Assembly: GCA_002366835.1 (NCBI GenBank) | Contig: DFBZ01000054.1 | Span: 1 to 40,419, forward strand | Direction of reading: 5' to 3' | Origin: Gammaproteobacteria bacterium UBA3067 | GTDB lineage: Bacteria; Pseudomonadota; Gammaproteobacteria; Pseudomonadales; UBA3067 | DNA: 40,419 bases | In this document: positions 1-7,387 of the stretch, piece after piece | Numbering within the stretch: position 1 is the first letter of the stretch | Layout of the letters: each line of letters starts with the position of its first letter | Notes under the pieces: model-generated | Database searches by the model: none | Seen by the model: only the letters and a program-made list of their open reading frames with translations | What the model was told of the DNA's origin: nothing | Position numbers and translations under genes: made by a program

Positions 1-2
1 GG

Positions 3-107
3 TTCTTGATGAACCCTGTATTGGTGGAAGGGTGGGACGCTGGTTTGGTTCGCTCGATAGCAATCGATTTAGTTTCTCAAGGGCTTTTAAATACTGAGGC
101 GGAATAA
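3..107 (+). CDS. 3' end of an unidentified gene (partial)
   Basis: An open frame enters from the left edge and ends at a TAA at 105-107, giving 34 residues with a protein-like composition (ends LVSQGLLNTEAE). The other two frames of this strand either stop at once or give a less natural composition. I do not recognise a family from so short a tail. It points towards higA, which is read from the other strand and ends 17 bases further on, so the two would converge. It lies in the accessory stretch downstream of ssrA and may belong to a mobile element, but that is only inference from position. Confidence 0.3.
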   Translation, partial: FLMNPVLVEGWDAGLVRSIAIDLVSQGLLNTEAE

Positions 108-124
108 TGCTTTGAGGCTTTGCG

Positions 125-496
125 CTATAAAGCATGTGCTTGCGGTGGCTTGATCAAGGACTCTGCCGGAATACCCAGGCCATCATGGAGCTTCCAGATC
201 ATTTTCAATGTCAGCGAGCGCTTGCGGTTGAGAATCTCATACACACGATTACTCTTACCAATCATAGGTTCGAGGTCTTTTACCGTTAGACCTTTGCGCT
301 CCATTTCGAATTTGATCGCTTCAACAGGATCAGGCAATTCCATTGGAAAATGCTTCGCTTCATAGGCCTCGATAAGCGTGACCATCACATCAAGCTTTTC
401 ACCTTCTGGTGTGTCAGGGCCAGCAATCATTAGGCTTTCAATTTCTTTTAATGCCGCTCGATAGTCGGCATCAGTTTTAATTGGTTTGATGTCCAT
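125..496 (-). CDS. higA: HigA-type antitoxin (XRE-family helix-turn-helix)
   Basis: The 123-residue protein matches the HigA antitoxin class. Its N-terminal half is acidic and helical (MDIKPIKTDADYRAAL) and would bind the toxin. Its C-terminal half is an XRE-like helix-turn-helix (about residues 65-115, containing LTVKDLEPMIG and ILNRKRSLTLKMI) that binds the operator. It follows higB by 31 bases on the same strand, the toxin-first order typical of higBA. A purine-rich ribosome site (AGAGGAAA) sits about 6 bases before its ATG. Known for the family: HigA neutralises HigB and represses the operon together with it. Inferred here: the target is the palindrome at 843-859. Length is normal and no damage is visible. 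Confidence 0.9.
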   Translation of the reverse strand: MDIKPIKTDADYRAALKEIESLMIAGPDTPEGEKLDVMVTLIEAYEAKHFPMELPDPVEAIKFEMERKGLTVKDLEPMIGKSNRVYEILNRKRSLTLKMIWKLHDGLGIPAESLIKPPQAHAL

Positions 497-527
497 AGTG
501 TTTCCTCTTGTTTCTACCTAGGGGCAA

Positions 528-830
528 TTAAATAGTTTGTACATCAATCTTGTCGTATTGCGCATGGGTTCCGATAAACCGAATGTACACCACGCGATAG
601 GCATAGTTAATCCACACCACCAGTCGATACTTATTCCCCGCAATATTGAAAACCACACGCCCATCTTTAAGGATACTGGCGCTTCTGAAGTCTTGCTTAA
701 CATCAGTAGGTGCACGCCAATCGGCAACTAAAGCATGGCGATACCAGGCCAGGGTTGGCTCTTTAGCGTCAACATACTCAGGGTGCTCTTCCCAGAAAGC
801 TTTAAGTGTTGATAAGGCGATGATTCTCAT
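528..830 (-). CDS. higB: HigB-type mRNA interferase toxin
   Basis: HigB toxins have a RelE-like fold and cut mRNA on the translating ribosome. The protein carries the family's usual core, with DGRVVFNIAGNKYRLVVWI in the middle and VVYIRFIGTHAQYDKID near the C-terminus. I place the start at the ATG at 830 (MRIIALSTLKAFW, 100 residues), where family members normally begin. A longer frame from 866 would add 12 residues translated from the operator itself and would start upstream of the predicted transcript. No Shine-Dalgarno sequence precedes the ATG at 830, and the predicted -10 box ends only 7 bases before it, so the toxin message may be leaderless. higA follows 31 bases downstream. The toxin reading frame looks intact. 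Confidence 0.88.
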   Translation of the reverse strand: MRIIALSTLKAFWEEHPEYVDAKEPTLAWYRHALVADWRAPTDVKQDFRSASILKDGRVVFNIAGNKYRLVVWINYAYRVVYIRFIGTHAQYDKIDVQTI

Positions 831-837
831 AAGGTTA

Positions 838-866
838 ATAATAGTCCCAAATTGGGACTTTCTCAA
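838..866 (-). promoter_or_regulatory. higBA promoter with operator inside the spacer
   Basis: Read on the minus strand there is a -35 TTGAGA (861-866), a 17-base spacer and a -10 TATTAT (838-843). A perfect inverted repeat with 8-base arms and a single central base, AGTCCCAATTTGGGACT, occupies 843-859, so it fills the spacer almost completely. A HigA or HigBA complex bound here would block RNA polymerase directly. This is the expected autoregulation of such operons. The site assignments are by inspection only. Confidence 0.75.
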
Positions 867-889
867 CTAAAATATACTGGAGAATTAAT

Positions 890-1182
890 ATGATTGAATA
901 TCAATTATTTATGACACAAAGAGAGCATTGTAATCACTTGCAGGTAAGCGAAGCGAGGCTTGAAAGGTGGCGGTCAGAGGGTATTGGGCCAATTTATGTG
1001 AAGTTGGGTGGTCAGCTCAGGTTAGGTATAGACGCAAAGATGTGCTGGATTATGAGGCCCGTTGCTTGATAGTAAAATTCGGGCAAAAAAAAGCCCTAAT
1101 GGCTGGTGAGAGCTCATTAGGGCTTTTACAAGTTGGTGGAGGCGGCGGGGATCGAACCCGCGTCCGTCAGCACTCTGCTTAA
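890..1182 (+). pseudogene. Frameshifted small helix-turn-helix (HTH_17/AlpA-like) gene
   Basis: A GGAG ribosome site (879-882) precedes the ATG at 890. The frame reads MIEYQLFMTQ..., then a helix-turn-helix of the kind found in small excisionase/AlpA-like proteins (VSEARLERWRSEGIGPIYVK, then LGGQ). The frame should continue VRYRRKDVLDYEA, but that segment lies in another frame. Removing 5 bases at 1016-1020 (CTCAG, part of a TCAG direct repeat at 1012-1015/1017-1020) restores LGGQVRYRRKDVLDYEA exactly. As it stands the protein stops at 1067-1069 after 59 residues and loses the last strand-helix. In the restored frame the next stop is at 1180-1182, inside ssrA read antisense, so the natural 3' end also appears to be lost; family resemblance fades near 1080. 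Confidence 0.75.
1085..1127 (-). terminator. Rho-independent terminator of ssrA
   Basis: On the minus strand a 13-base arm AAAAGCCCTAATG (1127-1115) pairs with CATTAGGGCTTTT (1101-1089), and the T run continues to 1085. It begins 7 bases after the CCA end of tmRNA, the normal place for its terminator. Confidence 0.9.
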
Positions 1183-1489
1183 GGATCTACATGCTTAGTT
1201 TTATCTATTAATTTAACCTTAAACGACCCGATAAACAGGGTGTGGAAGGCGGTCCTGATGAAGTTTTAACAGCGCCGTATCAGGCAAACTTTGCTGCGAT
1301 CTTGTGTGCTAAGCCCGCTGATAACATCCCACAAGCAAATTGAATCAGCGGTTAACCGACTAAGCGGCTAGTGCGTAAGTATCGTTATTTGCGATTACTT
1401 TAGTTGCATCATTTGATTTACGAGAGTCGTTGCCTCTCTCGACATGCACCCGAAGTTTCGTCACCAGCGTCGAAGCCAATGTCACCCCC
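1134..1489 (-). ncRNA. ssrA: Transfer-messenger RNA (tmRNA)
   Basis: tmRNA rescues stalled ribosomes and tags the unfinished protein for proteolysis. The mature 5' end GGGGGUGACAUUGGCUUCGA is at 1489. The 3' end at 1134 has the T-loop GUUCGAUCC, an acceptor strand and an encoded CCA. The acceptor ends pair over 7 positions and include the G3-U pair recognised by alanyl-tRNA synthetase. The tag frame runs from the resume codon GCA at 1392 to UAG at 1360 and encodes ANNDTYALAA, ending in the degradation signal LAA. The 356-base length is normal for the single-piece gammaproteobacterial form. smpB lies just upstream on the same strand. Confidence 0.97.
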
Positions 1490-1500
1490 GTGTACTATTC

Positions 1501-1529
1501 ATTATGGGGCTGCAAGGCGAGGGTTTCAA
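1501..1529 (-). promoter_or_regulatory. ssrA promoter (sigma-70 type)
   Basis: On the minus strand: -35 TTGAAA (1524-1529), spacer of exactly 17 bases, -10 CATAAT (1501-1506). The mature tmRNA 5' end lies 11 bases past the -10 box, leaving a leader of a few bases for RNase P to remove. ssrA can therefore be expressed independently of smpB. Confidence 0.8.
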
Positions 1530-1563
1530 GGTGCGCCTTTCTGTTTTGTCGATAAAAGTGGTT

Positions 1564-2046
1564 TTAGCGGTTTTTCATAATGCGATGTTTTTGACGATCC
1601 CAGTCGCGTTTTTTCTCGGTATCGCGCTTATCGTGCAATTTTTTACCCTTGCCCAAACCAATTTCGCACTTTGCCAAGCCCCGTTTCCAGTATATTTTGA
1701 GGGGGATGCACGTAGCGCCCTGCTTGGCGACTTCGCCGACAATTTTGCTCAGCTCTCGCTTATTGAGCAAGAGCTTTCGGGTACGGGTGGGGTCGGGGGT
1801 AATATGGGTAGATGCGGTATTGAGAGGCGCAATCGTTGCCCCCAGTAGCCAGGCTTCGCCATTTTTGAGCAATACGTAACTTTCCGTAAGATTCAATTTG
1901 CCTTCGCGAAGGCTTTTCACTTCCCAGCCCTGCAGCGCCAGACCCGCTTCAAAGGTGTCTTCTATAAAGTATTCGTGCCGGGCTTTTTTATTGGCCGCGA
2001 CCGTTGCATTACCAGTGGAGCCAGAACTTTTCGTGTTTTTTGCCAT
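1564..2046 (-). CDS. smpB: SsrA-binding protein SmpB
   Basis: SmpB is the obligate partner of tmRNA. It binds the tRNA-like domain and fills the decoding centre of the stalled ribosome. The 160-residue protein shows the family signature ARHEYFIEDTFEAGLALQGW, then WEVKSLREGKL, the DPTRTRKLLL segment, and KCEIGLGKGKKLHDKR before a basic C-terminal tail, which inserts into the mRNA channel. Length is normal. The N-terminal Ser/Asn/Lys-rich leader is slightly long, but such tails vary. It sits 74 bases upstream of the ssrA 5' end on the same strand. There is no good Shine-Dalgarno sequence before the ATG; instead a TATAAT lies 8 bases upstream. Confidence 0.97.
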   Translation of the reverse strand: MAKNTKSSGSTGNATVAANKKARHEYFIEDTFEAGLALQGWEVKSLREGKLNLTESYVLLKNGEAWLLGATIAPLNTASTHITPDPTRTRKLLLNKRELSKIVGEVAKQGATCIPLKIYWKRGLAKCEIGLGKGKKLHDKRDTEKKRDWDRQKHRIMKNR

Positions 2047-2054
2047 AGCGGAGA

Positions 2055-2082
2055 ATTATAGCCCCTAAGGGATATTCAGTAA
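2055..2082 (-). promoter_or_regulatory. Possible smpB promoter
   Basis: A perfect -10 TATAAT (2055-2060) is preceded at 16 bases by a poor -35, TTACTG (2077-2082). It is so close to the smpB ATG (2046) that transcription would begin one or two bases before the start codon. The -10 match is clear; its use is inference. Confidence 0.45.
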
Positions 2083-2190
2083 CACGCAAAAGTGGCTTTT
2101 TGTTTAAAGTAGCGGGAATATGTTCACACTTGGCTTTATACTTTCCAAAATCGAGTCGTCAGGAAGTTAATACACGAGGTATAGGAATAC

Positions 2191-3579
2191 ATGGCAGCAG
2201 AAAAGCAATCTATTCATGGGGTTTGGGGCAGTCGTTGGATTTTTATACTCGCCGCTACGGGCTCAGCCGTCGGGCTGGGGAATATCTGGAAGTTCCCTTA
2301 TATCGCGGGTGAAAACGGTGGTGGCGCCTTTGTGCTGGTCTATTTGTTATGTATCGCCATTGTCGGCATCCCCATTATGATGGGGGAGGTGCTTATTGGG
2401 CGCCGTGGGCGCAACAGCCCTATTAACGCCATGCGTGCTTTGGCTCTTGAGGCACAGGCTTCGCCATTTTGGAAGTATGTCGGCTGGATGGGCGCCATTG
2501 CAGGTTTGCTGATTTTATCCTATTACAGTGTGATTGCTGGCTGGGCCATTATCTACATTTTTCGACTAGGCTCTGGGCAATTCGAAAGTGCCGATGCAGC
2601 AACGGTGCAGAACGCCTTTGATGGCCTGTTGGCCGACCCGATAATGCTAACCGCCCTGCATACCTTATTTATGGTGATGACCATGGTCGTTGTGGCACGC
2701 GGGGTCAATCGCGGCTTAGAGGCGGCCATCCGCATCCTGATGCCCGCTCTTTTCGTATTATTGGCCATTCTTCTCGGGTATAGCGTGACTTCTGGTGCCT
2801 TCGAACAGGGTGCAAAATTTCTCTTTGATTTCGATTTCAGCAAGCTCAGTTCCGAAAGTATTCTCATAGCCCTTGGCCATGCTTTTTTTACTTTGAGCCT
2901 CGGTATGGGTGCCATTATGGTTTACGGTGCTTATATGCCGAAAAAGGCATCCATCGGTTCAACGGTTTTGATTGTTGCGGGCATGGACACTTTAGTGGCA
3001 TTGGTGGCTGGTTTAGCTATTTTCCCCATTGTGTTCGCCAATAATATGGAACCCGGTGCGGGCCCCGGTTTGCTTTTTGTCACCCTGCCCATCGCATTTG
3101 GTCAAATGCCTGGCGGAATGATTTTTGGTTCGCTGTTTTTTCTATTGGTAACCTTTGCAGCGTGGAGTTCTTCCATTTCTCTGATTGAGCCACTGGTAGC
3201 CTGGGTTGTTGAAAAAGGGCTTATGAATCGAAATAAGGCAGCACTGCTGTTGGGTGTTATCACTTGGTCTTTAGGCTTGGGCACAGTTGTTTCATTTAAT
3301 GTAGGCAGCGATGTGAGCTTTTTAATGGGCAAAAATTTCTTTGATTCCTTAGACTACCTCACCGCAAATATTATGCTGCCTCTCGGCGGTTTGCTGGTGG
3401 CTATTTTTGCTGGCTGGACAATGAAACGCACCACGGTAGAAAAAGAGTTAAATATGGCGAGCTATGGTGTGTATGCTTTATGGACCATCACGGTACGATT
3501 AATCAGCCCTGCGGCGGTGATTGTAGTGATGATCTGGACTTTATTTCAGGAACAAATTAAAGCGATGTTAGGTTGGTAG
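2191..3579 (+). CDS. Sodium-dependent transporter, NSS family (LeuT fold)
   Basis: NSS (neurotransmitter:sodium symporter) proteins couple uptake of amino acids or related small molecules to the sodium gradient across the inner membrane. The 462-residue protein has about 12 hydrophobic segments. Membrane helix 1 carries the hallmark ATGSAVGLGNIWKFPY, where sodium and substrate bind around the unwound glycines, followed by ENGGGAFVL. AAWSSSISLIEP corresponds to the helix 8 region that contributes sodium ligands. An AGGA ribosome site stands 5 bases before the ATG. The substrate cannot be read from sequence; many bacterial homologues remain unassigned. It is a single gene with its own terminator, convergent with glmS and divergent from smpB. 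Confidence 0.93.
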   Translation: MAAEKQSIHGVWGSRWIFILAATGSAVGLGNIWKFPYIAGENGGGAFVLVYLLCIAIVGIPIMMGEVLIGRRGRNSPINAMRALALEAQASPFWKYVGWMGAIAGLLILSYYSVIAGWAIIYIFRLGSGQFESADAATVQNAFDGLLADPIMLTALHTLFMVMTMVVVARGVNRGLEAAIRILMPALFVLLAILLGYSVTSGAFEQGAKFLFDFDFSKLSSESILIALGHAFFTLSLGMGAIMVYGAYMPKKASIGSTVLIVAGMDTLVALVAGLAIFPIVFANNMEPGAGPGLLFVTLPIAFGQMPGGMIFGSLFFLLVTFAAWSSSISLIEPLVAWVVEKGLMNRNKAALLLGVITWSLGLGTVVSFNVGSDVSFLMGKNFFDSLDYLTANIMLPLGGLLVAIFAGWTMKRTTVEKELNMASYGVYALWTITVRLISPAAVIVVMIWTLFQEQIKAMLGW

Positions 3580-3588
3580 AAGATAGAG

Positions 3589-3611
3589 AAGGGGTGGAGA
3601 CACCCCTTTTT
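3589..3611 (+). terminator. Terminator of the NSS transporter gene
   Basis: Arms AAGGGGTG (3589-3596) and CACCCCTT (3601-3608) with a GAGA tetraloop are followed by a T run. It lies 10 bases after the stop codon. Read on the other strand, after glmS, the hairpin lacks a U tract, so it mainly serves the plus-strand gene. Confidence 0.88.
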
Positions 3612-3628
3612 CTGATAAATAGAATGAT

Positions 3629-5464
3629 CTATTCAACCGTAACAGATTTTGCCAAATTACGGGGTTGATCCACATCGGTTCCTTTGATTAAGGCCACATG
3701 ATAGGACAATAGCTGCAAAGGAATGGTATAAACGATAGGTGCCAATAAATCACTAACGTGTGGCACTTCCATCACGATTTGTCCTTCTCCCGCCACTAAG
3801 CCTGAATTTTTATCCGCAAAAATATAAAGCTCACCACCACGGGCTTTTACTTCTTCCAGGTTGGATTTTAATTTTTCGTGCAAATCATTATTTGGTGCGA
3901 CGGCAATAATAGGCATGTCGTTATCTACCAGTGCCAGCGGGCCATGTTTTAGCTCACCGGCGGGATAGGCTTCCGCATGAATATACGATATTTCTTTTAA
4001 CTTTAATGCGCCTTCAAGAGCGATGGGGTATTGAGTACCACGCCCTAAAAATAGTGCGTGATGTTTTTCACGAAAACGTTCTGCCAGTTCTTCTATCGCT
4101 TGATCCATTTTTAATGTTTGTTCAATGATGGAAGGCAAACGGCGCAATTCTGCAATAATTTTTTCTTCATCTTCGGCAAGCTTGCCGCGTGTTTTTCCTA
4201 AACAAAGTACCAGTAAAAGAAATGCACAAAGCTGAGTGGTAAATGCTTTTGTAGAAGCGACGCCGATTTCTGGCCCAGCGTGGGTCATCAGGCAAAAATC
4301 AGACTCTCTAACCAGTGAGCTGCCTGGTACGTTGCAAATAGCAACACTAGCCAAATACCCCAGCTGTTTGGCTGAACGCAAAGCGGCGAGGGTGTCGGCG
4401 GTTTCTCCAGACTGAGATACGGTCACAAACAAGGTATCGGGCTGAACGTTCTTTTTTCGATATCGAAATTCACTGGCCACTTCAATATGGCAGGGCAAAT
4501 CGGTGAGTTGCTCAAACCAATAACGGGCAACACAACCGGCGTGGTAGCTGGTGCCGCACGCGACAATTTGTACATTACGAATTTTTGCAAAAATTTCTTT
4601 ACTGGTTGCTGGGAAAATTTCTGATGAAATCTCAGTCGTTTCAACACGCCCATCCAGTGTGGCCTGAATGGCGCGAGACTGTTCGTAAATTTCCTTGAGC
4701 ATAAAGTGCCGATATTCACCTTTTTCGGCGCCCTCATGAGCACTGTCAAATTCATGGATATCTCGCTGCACTCTTACGTTGTTACGGTCAAAAATTTCGA
4801 TGGCGTCTTTTTCAATAACCGCGATATCGCCTTCTTCAAGAAATTGAAAACGATTGGTAACGGGGAAAAGTGCCAATTGGTCAGAGGCAATAAAATTTTC
4901 ACCGATTCCTAAACCAATCACTAAGGGGCTACCTTCCCGCGCGGTTATTAATTTGTGGGGTTCACTGCTATGAATCACTCCCAGAGCATAAGCACCTTCG
5001 AGGCGGCTGACAGAGTTTTTTACTGCCAAGAGTAAGCTCTGACATTGATCGAACTCCTGAGCAATAAGATGGACAATCACTTCAGTGTCGGTTTCAGAAG
5101 TAAAAGCATAACCACTTGCTTGGAGCTCTTCCCGCAGACTTTCGTAGTTTTCAATAATGCCATTGTGAACAATAGCGAGGTGTTCACCAGAAATATGTGG
5201 GTGGGCGTTGTTTTCACTGGGCACACCGTGGGTAGCCCAACGGGTGTGGGCGATACCAACATGACCGCTGAGGGGCTTAGCCTGGAGTTTTTTTTCTAAC
5301 TCTACGACTTTCCCCATGGCCCGACAGCGTGTAACACATGCAGCGGCTTCGTTAATGGTGGCTATACCTGCCGAGTCATACCCCCTGTATTCGAGCCTGT
5401 GCAAACCTTCCAACAAGATGGGAGAAACCGGTCGCTCTGCAATTGCACCAACAATGCCACACAT
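3629..5464 (-). CDS. glmS: Glutamine-fructose-6-phosphate aminotransferase (isomerizing)
   Basis: GlmS makes glucosamine-6-phosphate from fructose-6-phosphate and glutamine, the first step to UDP-GlcNAc for peptidoglycan and LPS. The protein begins MCGIVGAI, so Cys2 becomes the N-terminal nucleophile of the class II glutaminase domain (about residues 1-220). HRLEYRGYDSAGIA and HTRWATHG belong to the same domain. Two sugar-isomerase (SIS) domains follow, with CGTSYHAG, SQSGETADTL and LKEISYIHAEAYPAGELKHG visible. It ends in the conserved PRNLAKSVTVE. The 611 residues match the usual ~609. It lies 26 bases downstream of glmU, presumably in one operon. The short leader leaves no room for a glmS ribozyme. 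Confidence 0.98.
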   Translation of the reverse strand: MCGIVGAIAERPVSPILLEGLHRLEYRGYDSAGIATINEAAACVTRCRAMGKVVELEKKLQAKPLSGHVGIAHTRWATHGVPSENNAHPHISGEHLAIVHNGIIENYESLREELQASGYAFTSETDTEVIVHLIAQEFDQCQSLLLAVKNSVSRLEGAYALGVIHSSEPHKLITAREGSPLVIGLGIGENFIASDQLALFPVTNRFQFLEEGDIAVIEKDAIEIFDRNNVRVQRDIHEFDSAHEGAEKGEYRHFMLKEIYEQSRAIQATLDGRVETTEISSEIFPATSKEIFAKIRNVQIVACGTSYHAGCVARYWFEQLTDLPCHIEVASEFRYRKKNVQPDTLFVTVSQSGETADTLAALRSAKQLGYLASVAICNVPGSSLVRESDFCLMTHAGPEIGVASTKAFTTQLCAFLLLVLCLGKTRGKLAEDEEKIIAELRRLPSIIEQTLKMDQAIEELAERFREKHHALFLGRGTQYPIALEGALKLKEISYIHAEAYPAGELKHGPLALVDNDMPIIAVAPNNDLHEKLKSNLEEVKARGGELYIFADKNSGLVAGEGQIVMEVPHVSDLLAPIVYTIPLQLLSYHVALIKGTDVDQPRNLAKSVTVE

Positions 5465-5490
5465 AAAAATCTATCCTTTAAAAATGAAAA

Positions 5491-6852
5491 TCACGGTTTT
5501 TTAATGGGTCGCTGCCAAGTATCTATATTTCGCTGCTTAGCACGCGCTATGCCAAGGTTTTCACCAGGGATATCTTTATTTATAGCTGAACCCGCTCCAG
5601 TCGTCGCATTATTTCCGATTTTAACGGGTGCGATCAGCGAGCTGTTGGAGCCAATAAATGCGCCATCACCGATTTCTGTTTGAAATTTATTAACACCATC
5701 ATAATTGCAGGTAATAGTACCAGCGCCGATATTGGCATTTTCTCCCACGCTGGTATCACCAATATAGCTCAGGTGATTAATTTTGCTGCCCATGCCAACC
5801 GTGCTTTTTTTAATTTCCACAAAGTTACCCACTTTGGCTTTTGACTTTAGCTGGGTTCCGGGTCTTAATCGAGCGTAGGGGCCGATAATACAATCATTTT
5901 CTACCGCGCTTTCTTCAATGAGTGAGTTGGCAAGGATTTCCACGCCATCGCCAATGCTTGCATTACGAATAACACAATTCGGCCCTATTTTAACGTTTGA
6001 ACCAAGAGTTACATCGCCTTCAATCACCGTATTGATGTCAATGACAATATCGGTGCCCGTATTTAGGGTGCCGCGCAAATCAAAGCGCGCTGGGTCCATC
6101 AAAGTAATACCGTTCGCCATTAAGTATTGCGCTTGCTTACGCTGATGGATTCTTTCAAGTCGGGATAACTGCAAACGATCATTGATGCCTTCCACCTCGA
6201 AGGTTTCTGCCGGCTGTTCAGTTTGAATACAAACTTCTTCACTTTCTGCCATGGCAACTATATCGGTGAGATAGTATTCACCTTGACTGTTATCAGATGA
6301 AAGTTCCGGTAACCAACGCTTAAGAAAATCGCCTCTTACGCACATTACACCGGTATTCACTTCGCTTATCATCAGCTGTTCTTCGGATGCGTCCTTGTGT
6401 TCGACAATCGCTTTAACATTATTGTCTGTGTCTCTAACGATACGTCCATAGCCCTGAGGGTTGGGGAGGCCTACCGTTAATAAAGAAAAACCACTGGATG
6501 CTTTATCTATAAGCCGTTGAAGGGTTTCAGTTTCGATAAGAGGTACATCCCCGTAGAGAATAAGCACCTTGTTATCAGAATCAATATGGGGCAATACTTG
6601 GGCAACGGCGTGGCCCGTACCCTTTTGTTCCACTTGCTCAACAGGGTTTACAGGCTGGTCTTTAAAGGCATTGATGATCTGCTCACCGCCATGACCGTAC
6701 ACCAAGTGAATATTATCTGGTGCAAGTTTTTGTGCTGTTTCCACCACCCGTGCCACAAGGGATTGGCCTGCCAATTCGTGCAGAACCTTGGGTTTGGCAG
6801 ATTTCATCCGTGTGCCTTTACCTGCTGCGAGAATAATCACTTCTAGTGCCAT
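5491..6852 (-). CDS. glmU: Bifunctional N-acetylglucosamine-1-phosphate uridyltransferase / glucosamine-1-phosphate acetyltransferase
   Basis: GlmU performs the last two steps to UDP-GlcNAc: acetylation of glucosamine-1-phosphate, then uridylyl transfer. The N-terminal nucleotidyltransferase domain opens with the UTP-binding LAAGKGTRMKS (residues 8-18), and YGDVPLI holds the metal-binding aspartate. From about residue 250 the protein is a left-handed beta-helix of hexapeptide repeats (for example IGPYARLRPGT, VGNFVEIKKS, IGAGTITCNYDG), the acetyl-CoA site. The 453 residues match the family. A strong GGAGG ribosome site precedes the ATG. The atp terminator stands just upstream, so glmU-glmS either has its own promoter, which I could not identify, or depends on read-through. 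Confidence 0.98.
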   Translation of the reverse strand: MALEVIILAAGKGTRMKSAKPKVLHELAGQSLVARVVETAQKLAPDNIHLVYGHGGEQIINAFKDQPVNPVEQVEQKGTGHAVAQVLPHIDSDNKVLILYGDVPLIETETLQRLIDKASSGFSLLTVGLPNPQGYGRIVRDTDNNVKAIVEHKDASEEQLMISEVNTGVMCVRGDFLKRWLPELSSDNSQGEYYLTDIVAMAESEEVCIQTEQPAETFEVEGINDRLQLSRLERIHQRKQAQYLMANGITLMDPARFDLRGTLNTGTDIVIDINTVIEGDVTLGSNVKIGPNCVIRNASIGDGVEILANSLIEESAVENDCIIGPYARLRPGTQLKSKAKVGNFVEIKKSTVGMGSKINHLSYIGDTSVGENANIGAGTITCNYDGVNKFQTEIGDGAFIGSNSSLIAPVKIGNNATTGAGSAINKDIPGENLGIARAKQRNIDTWQRPIKKP

Positions 6853-6875
6853 TGAATCCCTCCAAAATGAAAACG

Positions 6876-6906
6876 AAAAAAAAGGGCAGTAAAAACTGCC
6901 CTTTTT
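6876..6906 (-). terminator. Terminator of the ATP synthase operon
   Basis: On the minus strand AAAAAGGGCAGT (6906-6895), a 4-base loop and ACTGCCCTTTTT (6890-6879) form a 12-base-pair hairpin, and the T run extends to 6876. It lies 33 bases after the atpC stop and before glmU. Confidence 0.92.
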
Positions 6907-6939
6907 ATTCTAGTAGTATGTCAATGCAATGAACACCTG

Positions 6940-7362
6940 TTAGCTACCCATTTTTTTCCGAATAGCTTGTAGTGTACGCAGTCTTGCTGCAGCTTCCGCA
7001 AGTTGCGCGGTTGCTGAGCCATAGTCAATCTCAGATTGCTGATCGCTGAGTTCATGACGGGCTTTTTCTTGCGCTTCAAGAGCAGCTGCTTCATCAAGGT
7101 CTTCTGCTCGTACTGCCGTATCAGATAATACCGTTATCACATCTGGTTGCACTTCAAGCATTCCGCCGGATAGGAAGTAAACTTCCTCTACCCCACCTTC
7201 GCTAATAATACGAACAGGGCCAGGCGCAAGCTGTGTTAGTAAAGGGGCATGGCCGTGGGCAACACCCACATCACCCAAAGCACCCGTCGCTACTAACATT
7301 TCGATATTGCCAGAAAAGATTTCATTCTGAGCACTAACGATATTGCATTTAATCAAGGCCAT
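6940..7362 (-). CDS. atpC: ATP synthase F1 epsilon subunit
   Basis: Epsilon is the small central-stalk subunit that couples gamma to the c-ring and can inhibit ATP hydrolysis. The 140-residue protein has the usual N-terminal beta-sandwich (FSGNIEMLVATGALGDVGVAHGHAPLLTQLAPG) without gaps when compared with known epsilon subunits, recognisable from GDVGVAHGHAPLLT. A C-terminal helical pair follows (AALEAQEKARHEL ... AEAAARLRTLQAIRK). It is the last gene of the operon, 25 bases after atpD and just before the terminator. An AGAGGAGA ribosome site precedes the ATG. Nothing unusual is visible. Confidence 0.97.
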   Translation of the reverse strand: MALIKCNIVSAQNEIFSGNIEMLVATGALGDVGVAHGHAPLLTQLAPGPVRIISEGGVEEVYFLSGGMLEVQPDVITVLSDTAVRAEDLDEAAALEAQEKARHELSDQQSEIDYGSATAQLAEAAARLRTLQAIRKKMGS

Positions 7363-7387
7363 TGCCTGGATCTCCTCTCAGAATGAA

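Noticed and set aside
21..1140. TTGGTGGA present both at 21-28 and at the ssrA 3' end (1133-1140) as a possible att repeat
   Set aside because: Only 8 bases match and the identity does not extend into the T-loop sequence expected of an ssrA att copy; chance is likely.
5465..5490. A glmS ribozyme/riboswitch upstream of glmS
   Set aside because: Only 26 bases separate glmU and glmS, far too short, and this ribozyme belongs mainly to Gram-positive bacteria.
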